Source: Flaviramulus basaltis (GTDB taxonomy: Bacteria; Bacteroidota; Bacteroidia; Flavobacteriales; Flavobacteriaceae). From it: DNA of 64,000 bases. Both the position numbers and the translations under genes were made by a program. The stretch lies in NCBI RefSeq assembly GCF_900114265.1, contig NZ_FPKV01000003.1, positions 496,001 through 560,000 on the forward strand, in the 5' to 3' direction. A model generated the notes under the pieces. That model did not search any database. It worked only from the letters and a program-made list of their open reading frames with translations, and had not been told where the DNA came from. Below are positions 35,282 through 43,098 of the stretch, piece after piece; position 1 is the stretch's first letter; each line of letters begins with the position of its first letter.

Positions 35282-36022
35282 TTAAATAGTTTGCAATCTA
35301 TTAAGTAATTCTTCTTTTAATGTTTTGCTTACCGGAATTGCTTTTTTAGCAATTACAATATGGCTTGTAGCTACTTCATCTATTTGGGAGATATTAACAA
35401 TAAAAGAACGATGTACTCTTATAAAATGCTTTTGTGGTAATTTTTCATCGAGATCTTTTAACGTCATTACCAATAAATATTCTTTTAACTTACAGTAAAT
35501 ACGGCAATAATTACGTTCGGCTTCTATGTATAAAATATCTTTAATATCAACCCTTACCATCTTTTCTAGATGCCTTACAAAAATACTATCGCTTAATATA
35601 AAAGGATATGTTTTTTCGCCTGCTATATTTTCCTTTTCTTTTTCAGATTTTACTCTATTTAAAGTCAATTCAATTGCACGCTCTAAATCTAGTTTTTTAA
35701 AAGGTTTAGATATAAACGCATAAGGATTGGTTGCTTTTGCTTTATCAAAATTTGTCCCATCTGCATTAGCTGTTAAATAGATTATTGGAATATTAAAAGT
35801 TTTTTGCATTATTAGAGCTGTTTCAATACCATCAATTTTTCCTTTTAAATTAATGTCTAAGAGTAAAATGTCTGGTTGATGATTTTCTATATGCACTAAC
35901 GCTTCTTCACCTCTTGGTATAATACCTGTAACTTCGTAGCCTAACGTAGTGAGTTGTAGTGAAATATTTGCAGCTATTATCATTTCATCTTCAACAATTA
36001 ATATTTTTGTCTTTGTATACAT
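35282..36022 (-). CDS. LytTR-type response regulator
   Basis: 246 residues. Receiver domain at 1-120 with acidic pocket VEDE (10-13), phosphoacceptor Asp56 in ILLLDINLKGKIDG, and Lys in ISKPF near 108. LytTR DNA-binding domain at about 140-240 (LYIEAERNYCRIYCKLKEYL, KHFIRVHRSFIVNISQID). LytTR proteins bind direct repeats and often activate adhesion, capsule or secreted-protein genes. Its ATG directly follows the TAA of the kinase at 36023 (TAAATG), so translation is coupled; the kinase encoded on the other strand converges on it. Confidence 0.95.
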   Translation of the reverse strand: MYTKTKILIVEDEMIIAANISLQLTTLGYEVTGIIPRGEEALVHIENHQPDILLLDINLKGKIDGIETALIMQKTFNIPIIYLTANADGTNFDKAKATNPYAFISKPFKKLDLERAIELTLNRVKSEKEKENIAGEKTYPFILSDSIFVRHLEKMVRVDIKDILYIEAERNYCRIYCKLKEYLLVMTLKDLDEKLPQKHFIRVHRSFIVNISQIDEVATSHIVIAKKAIPVSKTLKEELLNRLQTI

Positions 36023-38083
36023 TTATGCTGCTGTATTTAATTTAAAGTGAAATAATACAGAAGTTCCATTTAAGGTGTCTTCTTCCATTTCACCATTTAA
36101 TTGTTGGGTTAAAAGTTTAATAAGTTGCGAGCCAAATCCTGTACCTTTTGGTGCTAACCCTTTTGTTTTTCCTATACCATTATCTATTACTTTTAATATT
36201 AAAGTTTCTGGGTTAGATTTTGATAAACTGATGGAGATATTTCCTTCTGAGTTTTTTGGAAATGCATACTTTAAAGCATTTGTGAGCAACTCGTTTACAA
36301 TTAATCCTATTGGAACCGCCGTGTCTACATCTAATTCTAAATTATCCATAGCACATTCAATTTTTACCTTTTCATCTGCATTAAAGGTGTCTAGAATGCC
36401 CTCACCAAGATTAAGAAAATAGTCTTTCATTTCAATACTTCCTAAGTTTTCACCTTGATAAAGTTTTTGATGAATAATACCCATTGATTGAACACGGTTT
36501 TGACTAGCTATCATAGCATCTTTTGTTTCAGAGTCTTCTAATTGAGCAGATTGTAGGGAAATTAAGCTTTTAACAAGTTCAAGATTATTTTTAACTCGAT
36601 GGTGAATTTCTTTTAAAAGCAATTCATTTTGTTGATTTTTTATATTGAGTTCTTGGTTTAATGTTCCTAGTTTCAAGTTACTCATTCGCTTTAGTCGGTA
36701 ATTTCTGAACATTAGAATTAGTGAAATAATACCTATTGATAAAGCAACAAGAAGAATAACTTGTTGACTTTGCTGGCGAGCTAACGACTTATCTTGAGAC
36801 AGAAGATTGAGTTGTAATTCACTTTCACGAAGGCTACGTTCATTTTTTTCTTTTTCAGACGCTAGTGATTCTGTATAAAATTTCTCTTTGTATTCTAAGG
36901 CTTTGGAAAGATTTCCAGATTCTTCATAAGCAGCAGCAATGTTTTGAAGCGAATTTATTCCTCTAGTATGCTCGTTTATTTCTAAGTAATGTAATCGTGC
37001 TTTTATGTAGTTTTCAATTGCTGTGTCATAGTGTTTTGTTTTTAACTCTATTTCGGCCAATAGCTCAAAACAATAAGGGTAAAATGAGCTTTTTTCTTGG
37101 TTTGATTTTTCTAGTATTTTTAATGCTTTAAATATATTTTGTTTGGCTTCCTCAAATTGTTCAATGTTTACGTTTTCTTGTTCAGGAATGGGTTTCATTA
37201 TCAATTCCCAAGCATACATAGTATAATACCAAACCATTGCCGTTGGTTTTTTGTAATTTTTAAGTACTGATTTTACCCGATTTAAATAAAACATGGTTGA
37301 ATCTTGGTTTTTCCCTGTGTGCAGATAAACTAGTTGGGCGTAAATCATGTAAAGTTCTACTGATTTTTCATCAGTTTTCACTTGCTCGTAATATTTAAGA
37401 CTTTTTTGTAATGCTTTTTTTGATAAAACTATTTCTTCAGGCAACCCATATTTAGCGTAATACAAACCTTTATCTAGTTCCATTTTTGCTTTAATTTTAG
37501 GAGAGTCACTTTCTTTTATAAGAGCAAGAGCTTGTGAAAATAAATTTAATGATTCTTTATGTTCTCCTTTTAAAAGCTTTATGTCTGCCCAATAAACGAG
37601 GTAATCATAATTAAGTAATCTGTTCTCATCACTTATTAAAGGCAGATTTTTAATCTTATTCCATTCAATTTTTGTTAGAGAATCCTTCTTGGCATAAGAA
37701 TAAGTTGAGATTATGCTTTTTAGACGCTTAAAGTTTAATCTAGCTAATTTATCTTTGTGTAATGGTTCATTAGGATTAAGTACGCTAAAAGCCTTTTTAA
37801 CATAATACTTAGAACTATCCACATTATATTGTGGCATCATACTAAACCAAGATGCTTTTTCTGTGTAGGCATCACTCAATTCAATTAAAGCTTTCGGGGT
37901 AAGTTTTGTTTTTTGTTTGGGGTTGGTTAATATTTTTTTTATACCTGTAGCTGAGACTATACTTACTAAATTATTAAAGCTGCCTTCAATTGTATTTAGA
38001 CCTAATACAAACTGAGAGATAAGCAGAAATATTAATAAAAATATTTTAACCCTAAGGTAGGGTTTAGTAAATGAATTAAGCAT
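36023..38083 (-). CDS. Second TPR-sensor histidine kinase, HisKA_2 type
   Basis: 686 residues, paralogue of the kinase at 33319. N-terminal hydrophobic segment at about 12-30, a TPR-like helical sensor at about 90-430 (e.g. YSFAELALKTKHYDTAIENY-like repeats), membrane helix at about 440-460, coiled coil, and HisKA_2 motif LLKEIHHRVKNNLELVKSLI with His494/His495. The HATPase core has NELLTNALKYAFPKNSEGN and DNGIGKTKG. The phosphotransfer core is close in sequence to the other kinase over about 200 residues, while the sensor halves are dissimilar. Cotranscribed with, and translationally coupled to, the LytTR regulator. Confidence 0.93.
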   Translation of the reverse strand: MLNSFTKPYLRVKIFLLIFLLISQFVLGLNTIEGSFNNLVSIVSATGIKKILTNPKQKTKLTPKALIELSDAYTEKASWFSMMPQYNVDSSKYYVKKAFSVLNPNEPLHKDKLARLNFKRLKSIISTYSYAKKDSLTKIEWNKIKNLPLISDENRLLNYDYLVYWADIKLLKGEHKESLNLFSQALALIKESDSPKIKAKMELDKGLYYAKYGLPEEIVLSKKALQKSLKYYEQVKTDEKSVELYMIYAQLVYLHTGKNQDSTMFYLNRVKSVLKNYKKPTAMVWYYTMYAWELIMKPIPEQENVNIEQFEEAKQNIFKALKILEKSNQEKSSFYPYCFELLAEIELKTKHYDTAIENYIKARLHYLEINEHTRGINSLQNIAAAYEESGNLSKALEYKEKFYTESLASEKEKNERSLRESELQLNLLSQDKSLARQQSQQVILLVALSIGIISLILMFRNYRLKRMSNLKLGTLNQELNIKNQQNELLLKEIHHRVKNNLELVKSLISLQSAQLEDSETKDAMIASQNRVQSMGIIHQKLYQGENLGSIEMKDYFLNLGEGILDTFNADEKVKIECAMDNLELDVDTAVPIGLIVNELLTNALKYAFPKNSEGNISISLSKSNPETLILKVIDNGIGKTKGLAPKGTGFGSQLIKLLTQQLNGEMEEDTLNGTSVLFHFKLNTAA

Positions 38084-38204
38084 AAAGTCTTTATATTAGT
38101 GTTGGTAATATTAAAAGACTGAGGAAGAATGTGTTATAATATTAAACAAAAAATTGAATATTAACAACTATTTTTAATAATATTGATGTAATAAGTTAAG
38201 CTTT

Positions 38205-38238
38205 GTAGAAAAATACTTATTTGTTGTTAAGTATTTTT
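38205..38238 (-). terminator. Terminator overlapping the end of the sterol-desaturase-like gene
   Basis: Perfect 11-bp stem AAAAATACTTA (38209-38219) with TAAGTATTTTT (38228-38238), loop 8 nt. In minus-strand RNA a U-run follows. The stop codon of the gene (38217-38219) lies in the stem, so coding and terminating sequence overlap. Confidence 0.7.
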
Positions 38239-39137
38239 TTTTGCTGTTTAATGGTAAGTGTACTTCCATCATGACTCCAACCTGGAGCAGCAAAAGCATA
38301 CATAAATTTATGATACCAGTTTTTAGATTTTTTCATATCATTCCAGATATCTTTATACTCATGTGTTAGTATAACTAAAGGATTATATGAATTTGGCTCT
38401 TTTGTAACACCATATTTAATATCAATACTTTCATCAAGCTCTTTCCAAGTACCAAACATTTTATCAAAAATATTTAAGAATCCACCATGGTTTTTGTCCA
38501 TATATTCAAAATTTTGAGCATGATGCACTTGGTGCATAGTATGAGTATTAAATACTTTTTCGATGATTCCCAGTTTTGGAACGTAAACAGAATGTAATTG
38601 AAATTGCCACAAAGCCTCAATGCCTAAACATACAACAAGCATTTCTGGAGGAAAACCAAGTGCTGGAATCCACATATAAAAAAAAGGTTTATAAAAAATA
38701 GTAAACCAACCGTTTCTTACAGCGGTACCCAAATTAAATTTATTTGAAGAATGATGCACAATATGTGCAGCCCAAAGAAAACGAACATTGTGATTTTGCC
38801 TATGAAACCAATAGTAGCTAAAATCTCCTAATAATTGGCATGCTAACCAAATATACCAAGCATAACCAAAGGATTTCCAACCCATAATATTAGTTCGAAT
38901 ACCATCTATTTCTGGATTAAAAACATCATAAACATAATTAAAAAGTACAATTGCAGCTATAGTTTTAGTAAGTGGTGCAATAATAGTTGAGCCTATACCC
39001 ATGGTGAGACTTGCTACTAAGTCTTTCCAATTATATAAATCTTTCTTTTCTTTATTGTGTTTGCTGTAGGTTAATTCTAGTAATATGAAACCAAGAAAAC
39101 AAGGAACACCGTACACTAGTGGATTTGTAAAATTCAT
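38217..39137 (-). CDS. Fatty-acid hydroxylase/sterol-desaturase family membrane protein
   Basis: 306 residues. The eight-histidine di-iron motif of the family is present: HRQNH near 107-111, then HIVHH, and in the C-terminal part HTMHQVHH near 195-202, alternating with four membrane helices. Enzymes of this family hydroxylate or desaturate alkyl chains, often fatty acids or isoprenoids; in Flavobacteriaceae they are usually single genes with unknown substrate. A candidate -7 element lies 20 nt before its ATG. The gene ends inside its own terminator. Confidence 0.87.
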   Translation of the reverse strand: MNFTNPLVYGVPCFLGFILLELTYSKHNKEKKDLYNWKDLVASLTMGIGSTIIAPLTKTIAAIVLFNYVYDVFNPEIDGIRTNIMGWKSFGYAWYIWLACQLLGDFSYYWFHRQNHNVRFLWAAHIVHHSSNKFNLGTAVRNGWFTIFYKPFFYMWIPALGFPPEMLVVCLGIEALWQFQLHSVYVPKLGIIEKVFNTHTMHQVHHAQNFEYMDKNHGGFLNIFDKMFGTWKELDESIDIKYGVTKEPNSYNPLVILTHEYKDIWNDMKKSKNWYHKFMYAFAAPGWSHDGSTLTIKQQKKILNNK

Positions 39138-39156
39138 TAAAATTATCGTTATTTTC

Positions 39157-39164
39157 CAAAAATA
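39157..39164 (-). promoter_or_regulatory. Candidate -7 element for the sterol-desaturase-like gene
   Basis: Reads TATTTTTG on the minus strand, a full match to TAnnTTTG, ending 19 nt before the ATG at 39137. No matching TTG element is seen at the expected distance. Confidence 0.4.
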
Positions 39165-39203
39165 GCGCGATTTTGCTCTTAAACTAGGATAAATAGTATT
39201 TTT

Positions 39204-39249
39204 TTAAATAAAAAATCCTCTTTAATAGTTAATTACCTTAAAGAGGATT
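39204..39249 (-). terminator. Terminator of lysA
   Basis: Perfect 12-bp stem AATCCTCTTTAA (39214-39225) with TTAAAGAGGATT (39238-39249) and a 12-nt loop, followed in the minus-strand RNA by UUUUUAUUUA. Clean intrinsic terminator 23 nt beyond the lysA stop. Confidence 0.8.
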
Positions 39250-39271
39250 AAAATTTATTTATAAATATTTA

Positions 39272-40507
39272 TTATTTGGCTAATGCAGCTTCTTTTTTAG
39301 TTGAAAAATCTACTTCAATTTGATTATTTAGAATATCATCAAAAGTTTCTCTTTTTCTAATTAAGTGAGCTTCTCCTTTATACCATAACACTTCGGCAGG
39401 ACGAAAACGTGAATTATAATTACTTGCCATTGAAAAACAATAAGCACCAGCATTTTTAAAACATAGCACATCACCTTCGTTTATTTCATTAATACGTCGG
39501 TTATTTCCAAAAGTATCGGTTTCACATATATACCCAACAACAGTGTAAAAACGTTCGCGGCCTTTTGGGTTTGAAATGTTAATAATATCATGATGAGAAC
39601 CATAAAACATAGGACGAATTAAATGGTTAAAACCCGAGTCTACTTGAGCGAAAACGGTAGAAGTGGTTTGTTTTACTGCATTTACTTTGGTTAAAAAATA
39701 ACCAGACTCACTCACTAAAAACTTTCCAGGTTCAAAAGCAAGTGTTAAATCTTTACCGTATTCTTTACAAAACTCATTAAATCTAGAAGAAAGTTTTTTA
39801 CCTAATTCTTCTATATTAGTTTCAATATCACCTAATTTATAAGGTACTTTAAAACCAGAACCAAAATCGATAAATTCTAGGTTTTTAAATTGTTTAGCAG
39901 TATCAAATAATATTTCACTAGCATATAAAAACACTTCAATATCTAAAATATCACTACCAGTATGCATGTGTATACCGTTAATGGTCATTTTAGTGTTTTC
40001 TACAATGCGTAAAATGTGTGGTATTTGATGAATTGAAATTCCAAATTTTGAATCAATATGACCTACAGATATGTTAGCATTTCCTCCAGCCATAACGTGT
40101 GGATTAATACGAATACATACAGGCACTTTTGGATGTTTTGTGCCAAATTGCTCTAATATGGATAAGTTGTCAATATTAATTTCAACACCTAAATTTGCAG
40201 CTTCTTCAATTTCGGATAATGATACACCATTAGGCGTAAAAATAATTTGATTAGGCTTAAAACCAGCAGCTAAACCTAATTGTACCTCTTGTATAGAAAC
40301 TGTATCGATACCAGAACCTAAAGAGTTAAATAACTTTAAAACAGATATATTAGATAACGCTTTTACAGCGTAGTTAATCTTTAATTTTTTAACACTTTTA
40401 AAAGCATTAGTAAGTCTTTTATATTGAGATTCAATTTTTTCTGCGTCGTAAACGTAAATAGGACTGCCAAATTCTTGTGCAGTTTTTAGTAATTGATTTT
40501 CAGTCAT
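39272..40507 (-). CDS. lysA: Diaminopimelate decarboxylase
   Basis: 411 residues from ATG 40507 (MTENQLLK). An ATG three codons upstream (40516) is possible, but the -7 element at 40525-40532 would then leave almost no leader, so the internal ATG is preferred. Fold type III PLP enzyme that makes L-lysine from meso-diaminopimelate. PLP Lys is in INYAVKALSN (about residue 49), HMHTGSDI follows, EPGKFLV marks the substrate region, and YICETDTFG near 330 is the conserved Cys-Glu-x-x-Asp active-site stretch. Length is normal. Single gene with its own promoter and terminator. Confidence 0.95.
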   Translation of the reverse strand: MTENQLLKTAQEFGSPIYVYDAEKIESQYKRLTNAFKSVKKLKINYAVKALSNISVLKLFNSLGSGIDTVSIQEVQLGLAAGFKPNQIIFTPNGVSLSEIEEAANLGVEINIDNLSILEQFGTKHPKVPVCIRINPHVMAGGNANISVGHIDSKFGISIHQIPHILRIVENTKMTINGIHMHTGSDILDIEVFLYASEILFDTAKQFKNLEFIDFGSGFKVPYKLGDIETNIEELGKKLSSRFNEFCKEYGKDLTLAFEPGKFLVSESGYFLTKVNAVKQTTSTVFAQVDSGFNHLIRPMFYGSHHDIINISNPKGRERFYTVVGYICETDTFGNNRRINEINEGDVLCFKNAGAYCFSMASNYNSRFRPAEVLWYKGEAHLIRKRETFDDILNNQIEVDFSTKKEAALAK

Positions 40508-40524
40508 AACATCCAATTTTTTGT

Positions 40525-40532
40525 CAAAGATA
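40525..40532 (-). promoter_or_regulatory. Candidate -7 element for lysA
   Basis: TATCTTTG on the minus strand matches TAnnTTTG. Transcription would begin about 5-7 nt below it, leaving roughly 11-13 nt before ATG 40507 and only a few before ATG 40516; this favours the shorter lysA protein. No -33 TTG is seen. Confidence 0.45.
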
Positions 40533-40674
40533 TTTTTTTTAAGGATATGAAAAGTAAATTGATGAAAAATTTATACAAATTAAACATAAAGTTAATTATT
40601 TAACAATTATTATTTACTTTATAATTGTTGAAAGTTTTCATAATTAAATATTAGGGTAAGTAGTCGCTATTATT

Positions 40675-40682
40675 TACATTTG
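40675..40682 (+). promoter_or_regulatory. Candidate -7 element for sucC
   Basis: TACATTTG matches the flavobacterial -7 consensus, 25 nt before the sucC start. The expected -33 position carries only TTA, not TTG. Confidence 0.45.
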
Positions 40683-40707
40683 TCCTTCTTAAACTATTAA
40701 GCACATT

Positions 40708-41898
40708 ATGAATTTACACGAATATCAAGGTAAAGAAATATTAAGCAGTTTTGGCGTACGTATCCAACGTGGTATAGTAGCACAAAATGCACAAGAAGCG
40801 GTTGCTGCTGCAAAACAATTAACAAGTGAAACAGGAACAAGTTGGCATGTTATAAAAGCACAAGTTCATGCAGGTGGTCGTGGTAAAGGTGGCGGAGTTA
40901 AGCTAGCTAAAAACCTTCAAGAAGTTGAAGAAATAGCTGGTAAAATTATAGGTATGGATTTAGTAACGCCTCAAACTTCTGCTCAAGGTAAGCGCGTGCA
41001 CCAAGTATTAGTTGCCGAGGATGTATATTATCCGGGTGAAACTGAAACAAATGAATTTTACATGTCTGTATTATTAAATAGAGGTACAGGACGTAATATG
41101 ATTATGTATTCTACTGAAGGTGGTATGGATATTGAGACTGTTGCAGAAGAAACACCTCATTTAATATTTACTGAAGAAATTGATCCAGCTGTTGGTTTAA
41201 TGCCATTTCAAGCAAGACGAGTAGCTTTTAACTTAGGGTTATCTGGTTTAGCTTTTAAGGAAATGACAAAGTTTGTAGCAAATTTATATACAGCTTATGT
41301 AAAGTCTGATTCATCTTTATTTGAAATTAATCCTGTTTTAAAAACAAGTGATAATTTAATAATGGCTGTTGATGCTAAAGTAACTATTGATGATAATTCA
41401 TTATTTAGACATAAAAACTATGTTGATTTGCGTGATGTACGTGAAGAAAGTGCTATTGAAGTTGAAGCAGGAGAACTTGGTTTAAATTATGTAGACCTTG
41501 ATGGAAATGTTGGTTGTATGGTTAATGGCGCAGGTTTAGCAATGGCTACTATGGATTTAATTAAGCAAGCAGGTGGTGAGCCAGCAAACTTTTTAGATGT
41601 TGGTGGTACTGCGGATGCGGCTCGTGTTGAAGCAGCATTTAAAATTATATTAAAAGATCCAGCAGTTAAAGCTATTTTGATTAATATTTTTGGAGGTATT
41701 GTACGTTGTGATCGTGTAGCACAAGGTGTTATTGACGCTTACAAAAACATGGGAACTATTAATGTGCCAATTATTGTACGTTTACAAGGAACCAATGCAG
41801 ATATAGCTAAAGAATTAATTGATAATTCTGGATTAGATGTAATGAGTGCTACAGAATTTCAAGAAGCAGCAGATAAAGTGCAACAAGTATTAGCATAA
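40708..41898 (+). CDS. sucC: Succinyl-CoA synthetase beta subunit
   Basis: 396 residues, normal length. Catalyses, with the alpha subunit (SucD, not in this window), succinyl-CoA + ADP/GDP + Pi to succinate + CoA + NTP in the TCA cycle. ATP-grasp N-terminus MNLHEYQGKEIL and GGRGKGGGVKLA near 53-64, then EINPVL near 200 and the CoA-ligase-like C-terminal half with GGTADAARVEAAFKIIL near 297 and NIFGGIVRCDRVA. sucC and sucD are unlinked here, as is common in Flavobacteriia. Confidence 0.97.
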   Translation: MNLHEYQGKEILSSFGVRIQRGIVAQNAQEAVAAAKQLTSETGTSWHVIKAQVHAGGRGKGGGVKLAKNLQEVEEIAGKIIGMDLVTPQTSAQGKRVHQVLVAEDVYYPGETETNEFYMSVLLNRGTGRNMIMYSTEGGMDIETVAEETPHLIFTEEIDPAVGLMPFQARRVAFNLGLSGLAFKEMTKFVANLYTAYVKSDSSLFEINPVLKTSDNLIMAVDAKVTIDDNSLFRHKNYVDLRDVREESAIEVEAGELGLNYVDLDGNVGCMVNGAGLAMATMDLIKQAGGEPANFLDVGGTADAARVEAAFKIILKDPAVKAILINIFGGIVRCDRVAQGVIDAYKNMGTINVPIIVRLQGTNADIAKELIDNSGLDVMSATEFQEAADKVQQVLA

Positions 41899-41921
41899 TA
41901 CTACTTCACACAATATAAATT

Positions 41922-41952
41922 AAAAAGAGCAACGTTAATCGTTGCTCTTTTT
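41922..41952. terminator. Bidirectional terminator between sucC and DUF1456
   Basis: Perfect 13-bp stem (AAAAAGAGCAACG 41922-41934 with CGTTGCTCTTTTT 41940-41952), 5-nt loop, U-runs on both strands. The DUF1456 gene ends inside the structure: its stop codon (41935-41937) is in the loop, so its last codons (Ser-Asn-Asp) encode half of the stem. Confidence 0.85.
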
Positions 41953-42195
41953 TTGTGTCTTTTTTTCTTCTTTCTTAGGCATAGGCCCACGTAGGTGAAT
42001 CACTAAGCCGTTTAAAAAATTACGTAATATTTGATCACCACATTCTACGTATTTTGGATGATCCTCTTTTCTGAAAAAAGCACCAAGTTCACTTTTAGAA
42101 ATTCTAAAATCAACAAGTTCTAAAATTTTCACAATATCATCGTCTCGAAGCTTTAAAGCAACACGTAATTTTTTTAAAATATCATTATTTGTCAT
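41935..42195 (-). CDS. DUF1456 (YehS-like) protein, single-repeat form
   Basis: 86 residues, cytoplasmic. The first 70 residues fit one DUF1456 unit: NDILKKLRVALKLRDDDIVKIL, VDFRISKSELGAFFRKEDHP, then LRNFLNGLVIHLRGP. Canonical YehS has two such units; the flavobacterial version has one, followed here by a Lys-rich tail (KKEEKKTQKK). Function unestablished. It converges on sucC and shares its terminator; its 3' end is part of the hairpin. Confidence 0.8.
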   Translation of the reverse strand: MTNNDILKKLRVALKLRDDDIVKILELVDFRISKSELGAFFRKEDHPKYVECGDQILRNFLNGLVIHLRGPMPKKEEKKTQKKSND

Positions 42196-42565
42196 ATCTG
42201 TAATTTTAGAACTTTTTTAATACTGCATTTTATCGATTTTTATAAAAGCAGATTCTTTTTTAGCTTTTTTTTTATTTTTGTAAAGATACCCTAAATATTA
42301 CTTTTTAATCATAAGAATTTTAAGCTTCCAATTTTGTTTTAAATAACTATAAATCAATTATTTATAATTTTGTTTTATAGAAAAATTTATTGATATTATA
42401 ATGATGAAATGCATTTTTATTGGCTAAATAAAAAGCAGATAATGATAAAGTAATAAAAAACAACGACCAAATACGTTCTGTTTTTCGATAAGTTACATTA
42501 TATCTACGATTATTAATTAACTGTTCTGCTTAACTTTATATTGTAATTAATTAATCCCTTGAAAC
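42196..42565. other. 370-nt gene-free stretch between DUF1456 and TerB-like genes
   Basis: Very AT-rich divergent intergenic region. It must contain promoters for both flanking genes; I see only a near-match to the -7 element for the plus-strand gene (TAACTTTA 42531-42538). No hairpin with a T-tract, no tRNA-like structure, no open frame longer than ten codons. Confidence 0.6.
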
Positions 42566-42979
42566 ATGGTTAATAGAGTAGAAAAATTGAGTCTTCTATC
42601 CGAAATGATTGCTTTTGCAAAGTATGATAAAGACATAAAGAGTATAGAGTACAACTTTTTGCTAGGAGTAGCAAAACAGCTAGAAATATCACGTGAAGAT
42701 TTTGAGTATTTATTGGAGAACCCAGTTACATATACACATTTAAAATCTCATAGTGAACGTATAGTTCAGTTTCATAGATTAGTTTTATTAATGAATATTG
42801 AACAAGAATATGGTGGTGACAATAATTCGACAGGAGTTATTAAACTCTATAATTTCGGATTAAGAATGGGACTAAGTCACGAGTCTATAACAAAGGTGTT
42901 GTATTTAATGGAAAGTTTTCCAAACAAAATAGTACCACCAGATGTATTAATAGATATTTTTAAGACACAGTATAACTAA
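42566..42979 (+). CDS. TerB-like helical protein
   Basis: 137 residues, cytoplasmic, all-helical. The first 60 residues (KLSLLSEMIAFAKYDKDIKS, then IEYNFLLGVAKQLEIS) follow the TerB/tellurite-resistance fold, including the acidic helix start typical of the metal-binding site. The rest (LVLLMNIEQEYGGDN and IKLYNFGLRMGLSHESI) is less typical. TerB-like proteins are small helical adaptors with varied roles; here it is a single gene with a divergent promoter and shares a weak hairpin with uvrB at its end. Confidence 0.65.
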   Translation: MVNRVEKLSLLSEMIAFAKYDKDIKSIEYNFLLGVAKQLEISREDFEYLLENPVTYTHLKSHSERIVQFHRLVLLMNIEQEYGGDNNSTGVIKLYNFGLRMGLSHESITKVLYLMESFPNKIVPPDVLIDIFKTQYN

Positions 42980-43065
42980 ATAATAATATTATTTTGTCTC
43001 TCACGCATTTCTAAAAAGGAAGACTTTAAAGTGTTAATTTTTGAATTTAAGTAATGCAAAATTAT

Positions 43066-43098
43066 AGAAAGCTAAAGATTTAAACCTTTAGCTTTTCT
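43066..43098. terminator. Hairpin between the TerB-like gene and uvrB
   Basis: Core 10-bp stem AAAGCTAAAG (43068-43077) with CTTTAGCTTT (43086-43095), extended with a one-base bulge, loop 8 nt. It overlaps the uvrB stop (43080-43082). Weak U-run on the minus strand (UAUAAUUUU), so it may act as a modest bidirectional terminator. Confidence 0.5.
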
